A stretch of 11,515 nucleotides of DNA from Alcaligenaceae bacterium UBA6179 (GCA_002422175.1 DITR01000035.1:1-11515), one strand, 5' to 3'. Counted from the first letter of the stretch, positions 1 to 6,386 are shown. Program-made: numbers and translations. Notes: generated by a model from the sequence alone, not told the origin.

Positions 1-1353
1 TATCGCAACTGGTTAGGTATTTTGAATGGCTCTTTGAAAGAAAACATTTCAAAAGGCGGTAAAACCACCACACGTCAACTTAATAATGACCGCATTTATA
101 CTGCGCCAAATGGCGGTGAAGTGCGTTTACACGGTCGTTCTTTGATGTTTTTGCGTAACGTTGGTCACCTGATGACCAACCCTGCCGTGTTATTTGACGC
201 CGCAGATGGTACACAAAAAGAAATTCCTGAAGGCATACTTGACGCGATTGTTACCACCACCATCGCGCTACATGATTTAAAAGGCCAAAACAAAACAGCT
301 GATGGTCAACCCTTACGCAACAGTCGTACAGGTAGCGTTTATATTGTTAAACCTAAAATGCATGGCCCTAAAGAAGTCGCGTTCGCCTCAGAATTATTTG
401 GCCGTGTCGAAAAACTCGTCGGCCTACCTGACAGCACCGTTAAGTTAGGCATTATGGATGAAGAGCGTCGAACCAGCGTCAATTTAAAAGCATGTATTGA
501 TGCCGCTAAGAGCCGGGTTGCTTTCATCAACACGGGCTTTTTAGACCGTACGGGTGACGAAATGCATACTGCTATGCATGCGGGCCCTATGATTCGCAAA
601 GGTGATATGAAAGCCAGCGCCTGGATACAATCTTACGAGCGGAACAACGTCTTAGTTGGTTTGTCTTGCGGCTTACGCGGTAAGGCCCAAATTGGTAAAG
701 GTATGTGGGCTATGCCAGATCTCATGGCTGATATGCTTAAGCAAAAAATTGCCCACCCTAAAGCCGGTGCCAACACAGCCTGGGTTCCGAGCCCCACCGC
801 TGCAACTTTACATGCTTTGCACTATCACCAAGTCAATGTGACAGAGGTTCAAAAAGAACTTGAAAAAATTGATGCGACAGCTGAACGTGCCAGCTTGCTT
901 GGTGGCTTGTTAACTGTTCCAGTGGCCACTGATACCGGCTGGTCTGCGCAAGAAAAACAACAAGAACTTGATAATAATATTCAGGGCATCTTAGGTTACG
1001 TGGTGCGCTGGGTTGACCAAGGCGTGGGTTGCTCAAAAGTACCTGATATTCACAACGTTGGCTTGATGGAAGATCGCGCCACCTTGCGTATTTCAAGCCA
1101 GCACGTGGCCAACTGGTTACGTCATGGCATTGTGAACGAAGCCCAAGTACGTGAAACCTTTGAGCGCATGGCTGCCGTGGTTGACAATCAAAATGCGGGC
1201 GACCCACTATACAAACCTATGGCACCTCATTTTGATCAATCAATGGCGTATCAAGCGGCATGCGACTTGGTCTTTAAAGGTGAAGCACAACCAAGCGGTT
1301 ATACCGAACCCCTTCTACATGCTTGGCGGCTGAAGGTAAAAGCGCACGTTTAA
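1..1353 (+). CDS. glcB: Malate synthase G, 3' part (5' end outside window)
   Basis: This enzyme condenses glyoxylate with acetyl-CoA to give malate in the cytoplasm, in the glyoxylate and glycolate pathways. The reading frame is open from base 1 (YRNWLGIL...), so the gene starts upstream; about 450 of the family's usual 720-730 residues are present. Visible family signatures, in order, are RSLMFLRNVGHLMTN (contains the active-site Arg), GIMDEERRTSVNLKA (Mg-binding Glu region), FLDRTGDEMHTAM (Mg-binding Asp region), GVGCSKVPDIHNVGLMEDRATLRIS (Cys plus the catalytic Asp in MEDR), and the C-terminal YTEPLLHAWR. These distinguish the G isoform from the shorter A isoform. No frameshift or internal stop is seen. 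A hairpin terminator follows closely, so it is probably the last gene of its transcript. The TTG at 22 lies inside the conserved region and is not a real start. Confidence 0.97.
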   Translation, partial: YRNWLGILNGSLKENISKGGKTTTRQLNNDRIYTAPNGGEVRLHGRSLMFLRNVGHLMTNPAVLFDAADGTQKEIPEGILDAIVTTTIALHDLKGQNKTADGQPLRNSRTGSVYIVKPKMHGPKEVAFASELFGRVEKLVGLPDSTVKLGIMDEERRTSVNLKACIDAAKSRVAFINTGFLDRTGDEMHTAMHAGPMIRKGDMKASAWIQSYERNNVLVGLSCGLRGKAQIGKGMWAMPDLMADMLKQKIAHPKAGANTAWVPSPTAATLHALHYHQVNVTEVQKELEKIDATAERASLLGGLLTVPVATDTGWSAQEKQQELDNNIQGILGYVVRWVDQGVGCSKVPDIHNVGLMEDRATLRISSQHVANWLRHGIVNEAQVRETFERMAAVVDNQNAGDPLYKPMAPHFDQSMAYQAACDLVFKGEAQPSGYTEPLLHAWRLKVKAHV

Positions 1354-1374
1354 ACAGCTTTTATCTAGGTTTTT

Positions 1375-1410
1375 AAAAGCGATATGACCCAGAGCATGTC
1401 GCTTTTTTTT
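1375..1410 (+). terminator. Rho-independent terminator after glcB
   Basis: A 12-bp stem (AAAAGCGATATG pairing with CATGTCGCTTTT, with one G-U pair) encloses an 8-base loop and runs directly into a tract of eight T's. It lies 21 bases after the malate synthase stop codon and separates that gene from the sulfur operon. Confidence 0.88.
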
Positions 1411-1434
1411 ATCTGTTATGTGCGCCCAATTATG

Positions 1435-1448
1435 GATCAGTACTGATC
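1435..1448. repeat. 14-bp perfect palindrome upstream of the sulfur operon
   Basis: GATCAGTACTGATC is a perfect 14-base palindrome in the 234-base gap between the glcB stop and the sulfurtransferase start. It lies just upstream of the AT-rich stretch where a promoter is expected. It could be an operator for a dimeric regulator. The sequence alone does not show which regulator, or whether the site is used. Confidence 0.35.
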
Positions 1449-1467
1449 TTAATAATCAGATATCGTG

Positions 1468-1498
1468 TTTACCGTCTTATATTTCTAAAAGTTATATA
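1468..1498 (+). promoter_or_regulatory. Possible promoter of the sulfur operon
   Basis: TTTACC (1468-1473) and TTATAT (1492-1497) sit 18 bases apart in a strongly AT-rich segment, resembling weak -35 and -10 boxes. They lie about 90 bases before the sulfurtransferase start. The match to consensus is poor and a second -10-like hexamer (CATAAT, near 1540) lies closer to the gene. The rest of the gap holds nothing else I can name. Confidence 0.25.
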
Positions 1499-1587
1499 AA
1501 ATATACAAATATGTAGTTTTAAGATCTAAAGAACTCACGCATAATGATCTTTTACAACAAATTTTTGAATACGAATTTAAAGCCATC

Positions 1588-2541
1588 ATGAAAAAAACAC
1601 TTATCGCTCAATTTTCCTCACTCGTTGTAATGTGGGCGCTTTCTTTTAATGTTTCGGCCGCTCAGCCCTTACTTAGCCCTAGCGAATTACAAGCGCAATC
1701 AAACAATATTGCTGTTCGTATTATTGATATTCGCGACCCTAAAACCTATGCAGCAAGTCATATCGAAGGTTCTGTGAATGCCCCATATGGCAAGTGGCGT
1801 GGTGCAACGAGTAACCCAGGCGAATTACCTGAAATTAAAAAATTGACTGCGCTGGTGCAAAGTTTAGGCTTAACGCAAGATACTCATGCCGTGATCGTTT
1901 CAAGTGGTGCAGATGATACAGATTTTGGTGCATCAGCCCGCGTTTACTGGACATTAAAAGTACTGGGCTTACAACATTTATCTATCTTAAATGGCGGAGT
2001 TAAAGGTTGGCAACAAGCAGGTTTTAAAGTTGATGCTACGCCTGTAACAGTTACCCCCAGCCAATTTGCACCCACAATTGATACGCGTTACTTGGTGACC
2101 AGAAGTGAATTGATTCAAGACATGAAATCAAATAAAGCCCTTTTAGTTGATGCCCGCCCCGCTGAATTTTTCAATGGTGATACCCGCCATGCAATTGCCA
2201 AACTACCCGGGTCAATAGAAGGTGCGATCAACGTTGAGCACTCTGCTTGGTTTAAGCCGGGCACCAGTCAAGTGATCAGCGCCAACGAGGCGAAAAGTGT
2301 TGCTGCAAAATATAATCTTGAGCAACCTAGTCAAGAAATTGTATCGTTCTGCAATACAGGTCATTGGGCTGCAACGAATTGGTTTGTCTTGTCTGAACTG
2401 GTTGGCGATCAAAACGTTAAACTCTATGCTGGCTCAATGGTTGACTGGGCTCAAGCACCTGAAGCGTTACCCATGCAGAACGTACCAAACCGTTTTAAGC
2501 AAATTTACATTGACGCAAAAATTTGGTTTGCAAATCTTTAA
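1588..2541 (+). CDS. Periplasmic tandem-rhodanese sulfurtransferase
   Basis: A two-domain rhodanese expected to transfer sulfane sulfur, for example from thiosulfate, to a thiol acceptor. An N-terminal signal peptide is clear: MKK, a hydrophobic stretch to about residue 22, and a VSA-A cleavage site near residues 24-25, so the protein should be periplasmic. Domain 1 (about 30-150) has the RIIDIRDP and ILNGGVKGW signatures but no Cys at the active-site position (SSGADD around 105-110), so it is the inactive domain. Domain 2 (about 165-295) has LLVDARPAEF, GAINV and the six-residue loop CNTGHW with Cys255, the only Cys in the protein. Length 317 fits the family. The permease gene starts 2 bases after this stop, so the two are probably co-transcribed and linked in thiosulfate uptake. 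Substrate specificity cannot be read from the sequence. Confidence 0.92.
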   Translation: MKKTLIAQFSSLVVMWALSFNVSAAQPLLSPSELQAQSNNIAVRIIDIRDPKTYAASHIEGSVNAPYGKWRGATSNPGELPEIKKLTALVQSLGLTQDTHAVIVSSGADDTDFGASARVYWTLKVLGLQHLSILNGGVKGWQQAGFKVDATPVTVTPSQFAPTIDTRYLVTRSELIQDMKSNKALLVDARPAEFFNGDTRHAIAKLPGSIEGAINVEHSAWFKPGTSQVISANEAKSVAAKYNLEQPSQEIVSFCNTGHWAATNWFVLSELVGDQNVKLYAGSMVDWAQAPEALPMQNVPNRFKQIYIDAKIWFANL

Positions 2542-2543
2542 AC

Positions 2544-3617
2544 ATGAAACGAACGCCACTAGCGGTTTTAATGGCCGCTTTTTTTATCTTCTTAGTATGG
2601 TCTGTCTCAGCCCGCCAAGGCATTTTGTTTTTAATTGGTGTCGGCATGGGGGCTGCTTTAGCCGGTGCCCGATTTGGCTTTACAACCGGCTGGCGTCAAC
2701 TGATCGAACACCGCGACCCACGTGGTGTAGCCGGTCAGCTTTTATTATTGGGTATTGCCGCCCTTTTAGCTATTCCGTTACTAGGGCTCTTTCCAGAACT
2801 TAATGCAGCATTGGGACCACCGAGCATCAGTTTATTAGTGGGTGCATTTGTCTTTGGTTTAACCATGCAAATAGCCGATGGCTGTGGTTCAGGTACGCTA
2901 TATAAGGCAGGCTTAGGTATGCCCCTTAACTTGGGTATCTTGCCATTGTTTGCCGCGGGTAGTTTTCTAGGTTCTGTGCACTTAGGGCATTGGTTAGAGC
3001 TAGGTCAAACAGAACCTATCAGCTTAGTCGCTAACCTAGGGTCAACCCAAGCGTTGGGGGTGACTTTAGCAGCGTTAATGTTGACTGCTTTAGGGGTTAG
3101 GTTTTGGGTAGGACCTAAACAAACCTGGTGGGATCGTAAATGGGTGTGGGGTGCTGTCATTTTGGCCATTCTCGCTACGTTAAACCTCATCATAGCGGGC
3201 CAACCTTGGGGTGTTGTTTATGGGTTCGGGTTATGGGCAGCCAAAGTCGCACACGCAACAGGTTTGTTTGACCCAACCGGCAATATGTTTTGGGGTCAAC
3301 CGGGCAATACGATCAGACTCACACAAGTCGTTTTACTTGATGTCACCTCAATCACGAACATTGGTATTCTAAGCGGTGCATTGTGGATCAGTGCGAAAGC
3401 CAATCAAGTCAGTCAACCCTTAACAGGTCAGCAATGGGTTATCGGCTTAGTGGCAGGTTTTTTAATGGGCTACAGCTCAAGACTAGCCTTTGGTTGCAAC
3501 ATTGGCGCCATGCTCAGTGGTGTATCAACAGGTAGCCTTCATGGCTGGATATGGATTCCCCTAGCCTTTGTAGGCACCTATTTTGGTGTGCGTCTACGAC
3601 GCCACTATAAATTTTAA
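2544..3617 (+). CDS. YeeE/YedE family (TsuA-like) sulfur-compound permease
   Basis: An integral membrane protein of the YeeE/YedE family, whose characterised member TsuA imports thiosulfate using membrane-embedded cysteines. The chosen ATG lies 2 bases after the sulfurtransferase stop and opens with a good membrane-protein N-terminus (MKRTPLAVLM...); an upstream in-frame TTG at 2523 would overlap the previous gene and has no ribosome site. The 357 residues include roughly nine or more hydrophobic segments. The two family signatures are present: ADGCGSGTLYKAG (Cys114) and AFGCNIGAMLSGVSTGSLHGW (Cys318). These are the only cysteines. The early segment RFGFTTGWR (43-51) has Gly where some relatives carry a third Cys; from memory this is usual in the subfamily that sits beside rhodaneses. 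Neither start has an obvious Shine-Dalgarno sequence, so translational coupling is likely. Confidence 0.9.
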   Translation: MKRTPLAVLMAAFFIFLVWSVSARQGILFLIGVGMGAALAGARFGFTTGWRQLIEHRDPRGVAGQLLLLGIAALLAIPLLGLFPELNAALGPPSISLLVGAFVFGLTMQIADGCGSGTLYKAGLGMPLNLGILPLFAAGSFLGSVHLGHWLELGQTEPISLVANLGSTQALGVTLAALMLTALGVRFWVGPKQTWWDRKWVWGAVILAILATLNLIIAGQPWGVVYGFGLWAAKVAHATGLFDPTGNMFWGQPGNTIRLTQVVLLDVTSITNIGILSGALWISAKANQVSQPLTGQQWVIGLVAGFLMGYSSRLAFGCNIGAMLSGVSTGSLHGWIWIPLAFVGTYFGVRLRRHYKF

Positions 3618-3628
3618 AAAGTCACAAC

Positions 3629-3796
3629 ATGACTTTAGCTAAAAAACTTCAAATCGTTTTCTGGTTAAGCTTAATCGGCTTTCTCGGGTGGGACTGGTAT
3701 CAGTCTGATAAGGTAGACTTTAGACTTGACCCTCCTGTCATTGCTGCAGGGTCTGGGCAAGCCTCATCTGGCGGTCATTGTTCGATGGCAAAATAA
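3629..3796 (+). CDS. Small single-span protein with C-terminal Cys, third gene of the sulfur operon
   Basis: I do not recognise this 55-residue protein by name. It starts with ATG 11 bases after the permease stop on the same strand, so it is probably co-transcribed. MTLAKK is followed by one hydrophobic segment (about residues 8-21), then WDWYQSDKVDF, and a short Gly/Ser-rich tail ending GGHCSMAK. The layout suggests an inner-membrane anchor with the tail in the periplasm and a single Cys51 five residues from the C-terminus. The operon position and exposed Cys suggest it could accept or carry sulfur between the rhodanese and the permease; that is inference. It could also be an assembly peptide of the permease. 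Its short length means automatic annotation may have missed it. Confidence 0.6.
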   Translation: MTLAKKLQIVFWLSLIGFLGWDWYQSDKVDFRLDPPVIAAGSGQASSGGHCSMAK

Positions 3797-3861
3797 TAGG
3801 TAGGAAGTTAGGGGCTATGGTATTTTACTAACCCCAACCGATAGATACAGTTGGACTCAAT

Positions 3862-4170
3862 TTAAAACTTTTGTGGTCGCAGAACTGATACCGAAGAAAA
3901 ATACAACGTAATACCGTAATTTTTGCCATATTGTTCGAGTACTTGGTGAGCGATATTGTCTGCGATGTGATCGTCTGCAATCACCTCCATACGAATGGTG
4001 CGGTCAGCTTCCCAAGTGCCCTCTCGCAAGCCACTATGACCACCCCCCCGCACATCAACCACGGTAAAGCCTGCAGCCCCTAATTTTTGAACATCTTTTA
4101 TTAAAAGCTTTTCTAAATTAGCCTCAGCAATGATGACCAATAACGATTTAGGGTGTTTAACAAGACTCAC
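3862..4170 (-). CDS. sbtB: SbtB-like PII signalling protein
   Basis: A 102-residue PII-superfamily protein most like SbtB, the trimeric adenine-nucleotide-binding regulator of the SbtA bicarbonate permease. It has the first beta strand (KSLLVIIAEANLE), the LIKDVQKLGAAGFTVVDVRGGG core, a T-loop region (about 43-57, HSGLREGTWEADRT), then IRMEVIADDHIADNIAHQVLEQY and a final strand (GITLYFSSVSVL). A gene for SbtA lies nearby on the same strand. The start is GTG at 4170, supported by an AAAGGT ribosome site 6 bases upstream; no usable ATG exists. The protein ends LRPQKF and lacks the C-terminal CGPxxC redox loop of cyanobacterial SbtB. It also lacks the uridylylated-Tyr T-loop of GlnB/GlnK. A general PII-like regulator is the alternative reading. 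Confidence 0.83.
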   Translation of the reverse strand: MSLVKHPKSLLVIIAEANLEKLLIKDVQKLGAAGFTVVDVRGGGHSGLREGTWEADRTIRMEVIADDHIADNIAHQVLEQYGKNYGITLYFSSVSVLRPQKF

Positions 4171-4176
4171 AGGGTG

Positions 4177-4182
4177 ACCTTT
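4177..4182 (-). promoter_or_regulatory. Ribosome binding site fixing the GTG start of sbtB
   Basis: On the minus strand, AAAGGT lies 6 bases before GTG at 4170. It is the best Shine-Dalgarno match in the leader and supports the non-ATG start. Confidence 0.65.
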
Positions 4183-4290
4183 AATTTGAGGTGTTAAGGA
4201 ATATTCACTCGATTCATTGCAATAAGTATGTACTATCGGGCTTCATGAAGGCTGGGGGTTTAGCAAAGGCCACCTCTACAACATAGTTTA

Positions 4291-4410
4291 ATGAATCTAA
4301 ATCACTTTAAAACGTTTGCCATGACATTATTATTTTCTTTCTTTATTCTTTCTACGACTGTGAATGAGAATGTGAATGCATGTAACAATACAAATTCTAT
4401 AGACTCTTAG
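4291..4410 (+). pseudogene. Signal-peptide segment separated by an in-frame TAG from the chorismate-lyase-like gene
   Basis: ATG at 4291 opens a 39-codon frame. It has a short polar start (MNLNHFK), a hydrophobic core (about 11-21, MTLLFSFFIL) and a possible cleavage site or poor lipobox around VNAC (28-31), then stops at TAG 4408-4410. It is exactly in frame with the downstream gene: reading through gives DS*VDQLSHYAILQTLNA. From memory, homologues of the downstream protein carry a secretion signal followed by a D-[ST]-P-like linker and then the same LQTLNA motif. I therefore read this as the broken 5' end of one gene (4291-4977) rather than a separate small secreted peptide. No clear ribosome site precedes the ATG. 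Confidence 0.55.
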
Positions 4411-4419
4411 GTTGATCAA

Positions 4420-4977
4420 TTGAGTCACTACGCGATTTTACAAACACTGAATGCTACTTTACTGGCTAGTAAAAGTGCCACTCAGACATTACAAAAATGG
4501 TGCGATGACCACCACCTAGCGAGCCCTGCGAAAATACGCGCAGTGAGAGATGCACATATTTTCAAAGCGGCTTCAGACGAAATACGTCATATATTAAAAG
4601 TATCAAATGATGAAAAAGTAGGGTATCGAAGTGTGCAACTATTTTGTGGTGAATACGTTCTGTCTGAAGCTGACAATTGGTATGTACCGTCTCGCTTAAC
4701 TGATGAAATGAACGATTTATTAAATAATTCTGAAACACCTTTTGGGTTGGCTGTGCAGTCACTCAATTTTCATCGCCGAACTGACGAAGTCTTATTGCTG
4801 TGGCAGCCAGTGAATACAAATTGGGATCAAAAAACGATAAGTTTTGACTCTCATATCAAACCACTTGACATACCTGATCAAGTATTACAGCACCAGGCTG
4901 TCTTGATGACAGATCAAAATGTGCCTTTTAGTATTGTGATAGAAACGTACACTAAAAACATTTTTTTATTTAAGTGA
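4420..4977 (+). CDS. Chorismate-lyase-like (UbiC fold) protein, mature part
   Basis: The body shows a UbiC/chorismate-lyase-like pattern: YRSVQLFCGEYVLSEADNWYVPSRLT, then EMNDLLNNSETPFGLAVQ and VIETYT near the end. This parallels E. coli UbiC (REILL.ADGEPW...RTVVPVSTL...LGKTPLG). UbiC removes pyruvate from chorismate to give 4-hydroxybenzoate for ubiquinone. This subgroup is divergent, and I remember members with a signal peptide, so chorismate lyase activity is not assured. The 185-residue frame begins at TTG 4420, the only plausible start after the in-frame TAG at 4408; AGG eight bases upstream is a weak ribosome site. The mature domain itself looks intact, which argues for a recent nonsense mutation, read-through or internal initiation. 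It lies between sbtA and sbtB on the opposite strand. Confidence 0.7.
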   Translation: MSHYAILQTLNATLLASKSATQTLQKWCDDHHLASPAKIRAVRDAHIFKAASDEIRHILKVSNDEKVGYRSVQLFCGEYVLSEADNWYVPSRLTDEMNDLLNNSETPFGLAVQSLNFHRRTDEVLLLWQPVNTNWDQKTISFDSHIKPLDIPDQVLQHQAVLMTDQNVPFSIVIETYTKNIFLFK

Positions 4978-4987
4978 AGTCGGTTTT

Positions 4988-5025
4988 CTAAACGTGTTGC
5001 GCTAAGCTAAACGTGTCGCGCTAAG
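4988..5025. repeat. Two tandem 19-bp repeats
   Basis: CTAAACGTGTTGCGCTAAG (4988-5006) is followed without a gap by CTAAACGTGTCGCGCTAAG (5007-5025); the copies differ at one base. They lie in the 66-base gap between the convergent ends of the chorismate-lyase-like gene and sbtA. No strong hairpin with a T tract is visible, so this is more likely a local duplication than a terminator. Confidence 0.8.
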
Positions 5026-5043
5026 CAAAAATGCATCATGAGT

Positions 5044-6042
5044 TTAAGAGGTTACCCACAAACTCATTTGAATGTAAATCGGTATACCAATCACCACATT
5101 AAACGGAAAGACAATACCAAGTGATAGCGTTATAGATAACCCGGCATTCGCTTGAGGAATAGCAATACGCATAGCTGTGGGTGCGGCAATATAACTTGCG
5201 CTGGCAGCTAACGTTGTGAAGATAGCGATACCCCCTGCTGATAAACCCAGCATATGGCCTACCAACATACCGATCACAGCCAAACCTAGGGGCACTGAGA
5301 TACCAAGCAGTAAAATTTTAAAACCGTATTTTTTAACTTCGACTAAACGGCCTCCGGCAACTAAGCCTAGCTCAAGCAAGAATAATGCTAAAACGCCCTT
5401 AAATGGATCAATAAAAAACACCTTAATGGGTGCCGTGCCTTCAACACCGGCAATCGCTCCGATAAACAGGCCACCCAACAAAAGCAATACACTTTTACCA
5501 AAAATGACATCATGAGCAATTGTTTTCCAACCGCCCTGCTTTGAAGTCGGCGCTTTGCTCGACATAGAACCCACGGCACCCAGAAGTTGGGGTGACTCAG
5601 CGCGACGTTGCGCTGCACGTGCCAGCAATACGCCAGCGACCAAGCCAGGCGCTTCCATTACGGCAACCCATAGCGGTGCATGTGATTCGTAACTTATGCC
5701 TTGCTTACTCAAAGCAGCCAAGGCTACTGCAAACGTCACAACACTCACTGAACCAAAATGAGCCCCAATCGATGCACTATCTGCCCAATTGAATTGAGCA
5801 AACCTAAAAATAGGGTAGAGCAAAAGAGGAATTGCAAAAGAAAGTAATGCCGCAGCCAAAATTTCAGGTGCCAATGAGGCAATAGGCTGTTGAGACAGCT
5901 CAATACCCCCTTTTAAGCCAATGGCAAGAAGCAAATATATTGAAAGGGTTTCATATAATGCCTCTGGTAGTCGCAAATCAGAACCGACCAAACGAGCAAA
6001 AATTCCCAAGATAAAGAAAAGAATGACGACGTCAAAAACCAT
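5044..6042 (-). CDS. sbtA: SbtA-type sodium-dependent bicarbonate permease
   Basis: A 332-residue membrane protein of the SbtA family, which imports bicarbonate with sodium across the inner membrane. The N-terminus has the family signature ARLVGSDLRLPEALYETLS and IYLLLAIGLKGG. The protein shows two hydrophobic halves (about 1-145 and 180-330) joined by a polar linker (about 144-178), matching the inverted five-helix repeats of SbtA. The two substrate-site motifs are present: GSVSVVTF (97-104) and SASYIAAP (281-288), followed by AMRIAIPQAN. ATG 6042 begins with the right N-terminus, though no good ribosome site precedes it. The cognate SbtB-like gene lies about 870 bases downstream on the same strand, beyond an opposing gene. 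In a non-carboxysome organism it would supply bicarbonate for anaplerotic carboxylations. That role is inferred. Confidence 0.93.
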   Translation of the reverse strand: MVFDVVILFFILGIFARLVGSDLRLPEALYETLSIYLLLAIGLKGGIELSQQPIASLAPEILAAALLSFAIPLLLYPIFRFAQFNWADSASIGAHFGSVSVVTFAVALAALSKQGISYESHAPLWVAVMEAPGLVAGVLLARAAQRRAESPQLLGAVGSMSSKAPTSKQGGWKTIAHDVIFGKSVLLLLGGLFIGAIAGVEGTAPIKVFFIDPFKGVLALFLLELGLVAGGRLVEVKKYGFKILLLGISVPLGLAVIGMLVGHMLGLSAGGIAIFTTLAASASYIAAPTAMRIAIPQANAGLSITLSLGIVFPFNVVIGIPIYIQMSLWVTS

Positions 6043-6083
6043 GTTGGCAATTTAGCAGAAAGGGTGAAACGTAAGATTTAGAT

Positions 6084-6133
6084 TTGAATATAACCTTGAA
6101 TATAAATTTTTGTTCAAATTTAACAAACAATTA
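6084..6133. promoter_or_regulatory. Repeat-rich divergent control region between sbtA and the photolyase operon
   Basis: The 191-base divergent gap contains a 10-base direct repeat TTGAATATAA at 6084-6093 and 6096-6105 (12-base period). An inverted repeat follows: TTTGTT (6109-6114) and AACAAA (6122-6127), 7 bases apart. A small palindrome, AATGCATT, lies just beyond, at about 6132-6139. Toward sbtA, TTGTTA and TATATT with a 16-base spacer give a weak promoter match overlapping these repeats. The TTGTT...AACAA dyad has a LysR-type look, and CbbR/CmpR-type LysR proteins often control bicarbonate transporters. That link is inference. A promoter for the rightward operon should also be here, but I cannot place it. 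Confidence 0.35.
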
Positions 6134-6233
6134 ATGCATTTAAAAAGCACGTAAATTTATAAAGTGTCTAAGGTTCAAAGCGATTTGGCTTTTCAACTGA
6201 TCAAAAGTAAAGAGTGTTCAAAGGTTACACATC

Positions 6234-6386
6234 ATGCGTGGCGTCAAAAAACAAAACTTACCTGAAAAAACATGCCCCGTTTGTGGCTTAGGTTTTGCTT
6301 GGCGAAAAAAATGGGAAAAGGTTTGGCAAGAGGTTAAGTATTGCTCAGAAAGATGCCGGCGTTCTAGTAAACCCAACATGACATAA
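6234..6386 (+). CDS. DUF2256 small zinc-finger protein
   Basis: A 50-residue protein with the DUF2256 signature: LPEKTCPVCGLGFAWRKKWEKVW followed by EVKYCSERCRR. Four cysteines (C14, C17, C37, C41) in a CxxC...CxxxC arrangement should bind one zinc. DUF2256 proteins are, from memory, often encoded next to or fused with cryptochrome/photolyase family genes, as here; their biochemical role is not established. AAAGG about 9 bases upstream supports ATG 6234. The gene is 53 bases before the DASH gene on the same strand and probably begins the operon. Confidence 0.88.
   Translation: MRGVKKQNLPEKTCPVCGLGFAWRKKWEKVWQEVKYCSERCRRSSKPNMT

Noticed and set aside
833..1207. 124-codon minus-strand frame inside malate synthase
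   Set aside because: It lies wholly within the conserved glcB coding region, has no recognisable motif and is Cys/Gln/Arg-rich in the way antisense frames usually are.
2523..2543. TTG start for the permease seven codons upstream of ATG 2544
   Set aside because: It overlaps the rhodanese C-terminus, has no ribosome site, and adds residues unlike a membrane-protein start.
2297..2803. 168-codon plus-strand frame across the rhodanese-permease junction
   Set aside because: It overlaps the conserved CNTGHW domain and the permease N-terminus in another frame; both real genes have clear family signatures.
3808..3836. Possible hairpin between the small sulfur-operon gene and sbtB (GGGG...CCCC arms)
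   Set aside because: Only four strong pairs plus a bulged extension, and no T tract on either strand, so it does not qualify as a terminator.
4241..4250. CTTCATGAAG 10-base palindrome upstream of sbtB
   Set aside because: It is perfect but short, with no repeat nearby and no promoter context I can place.
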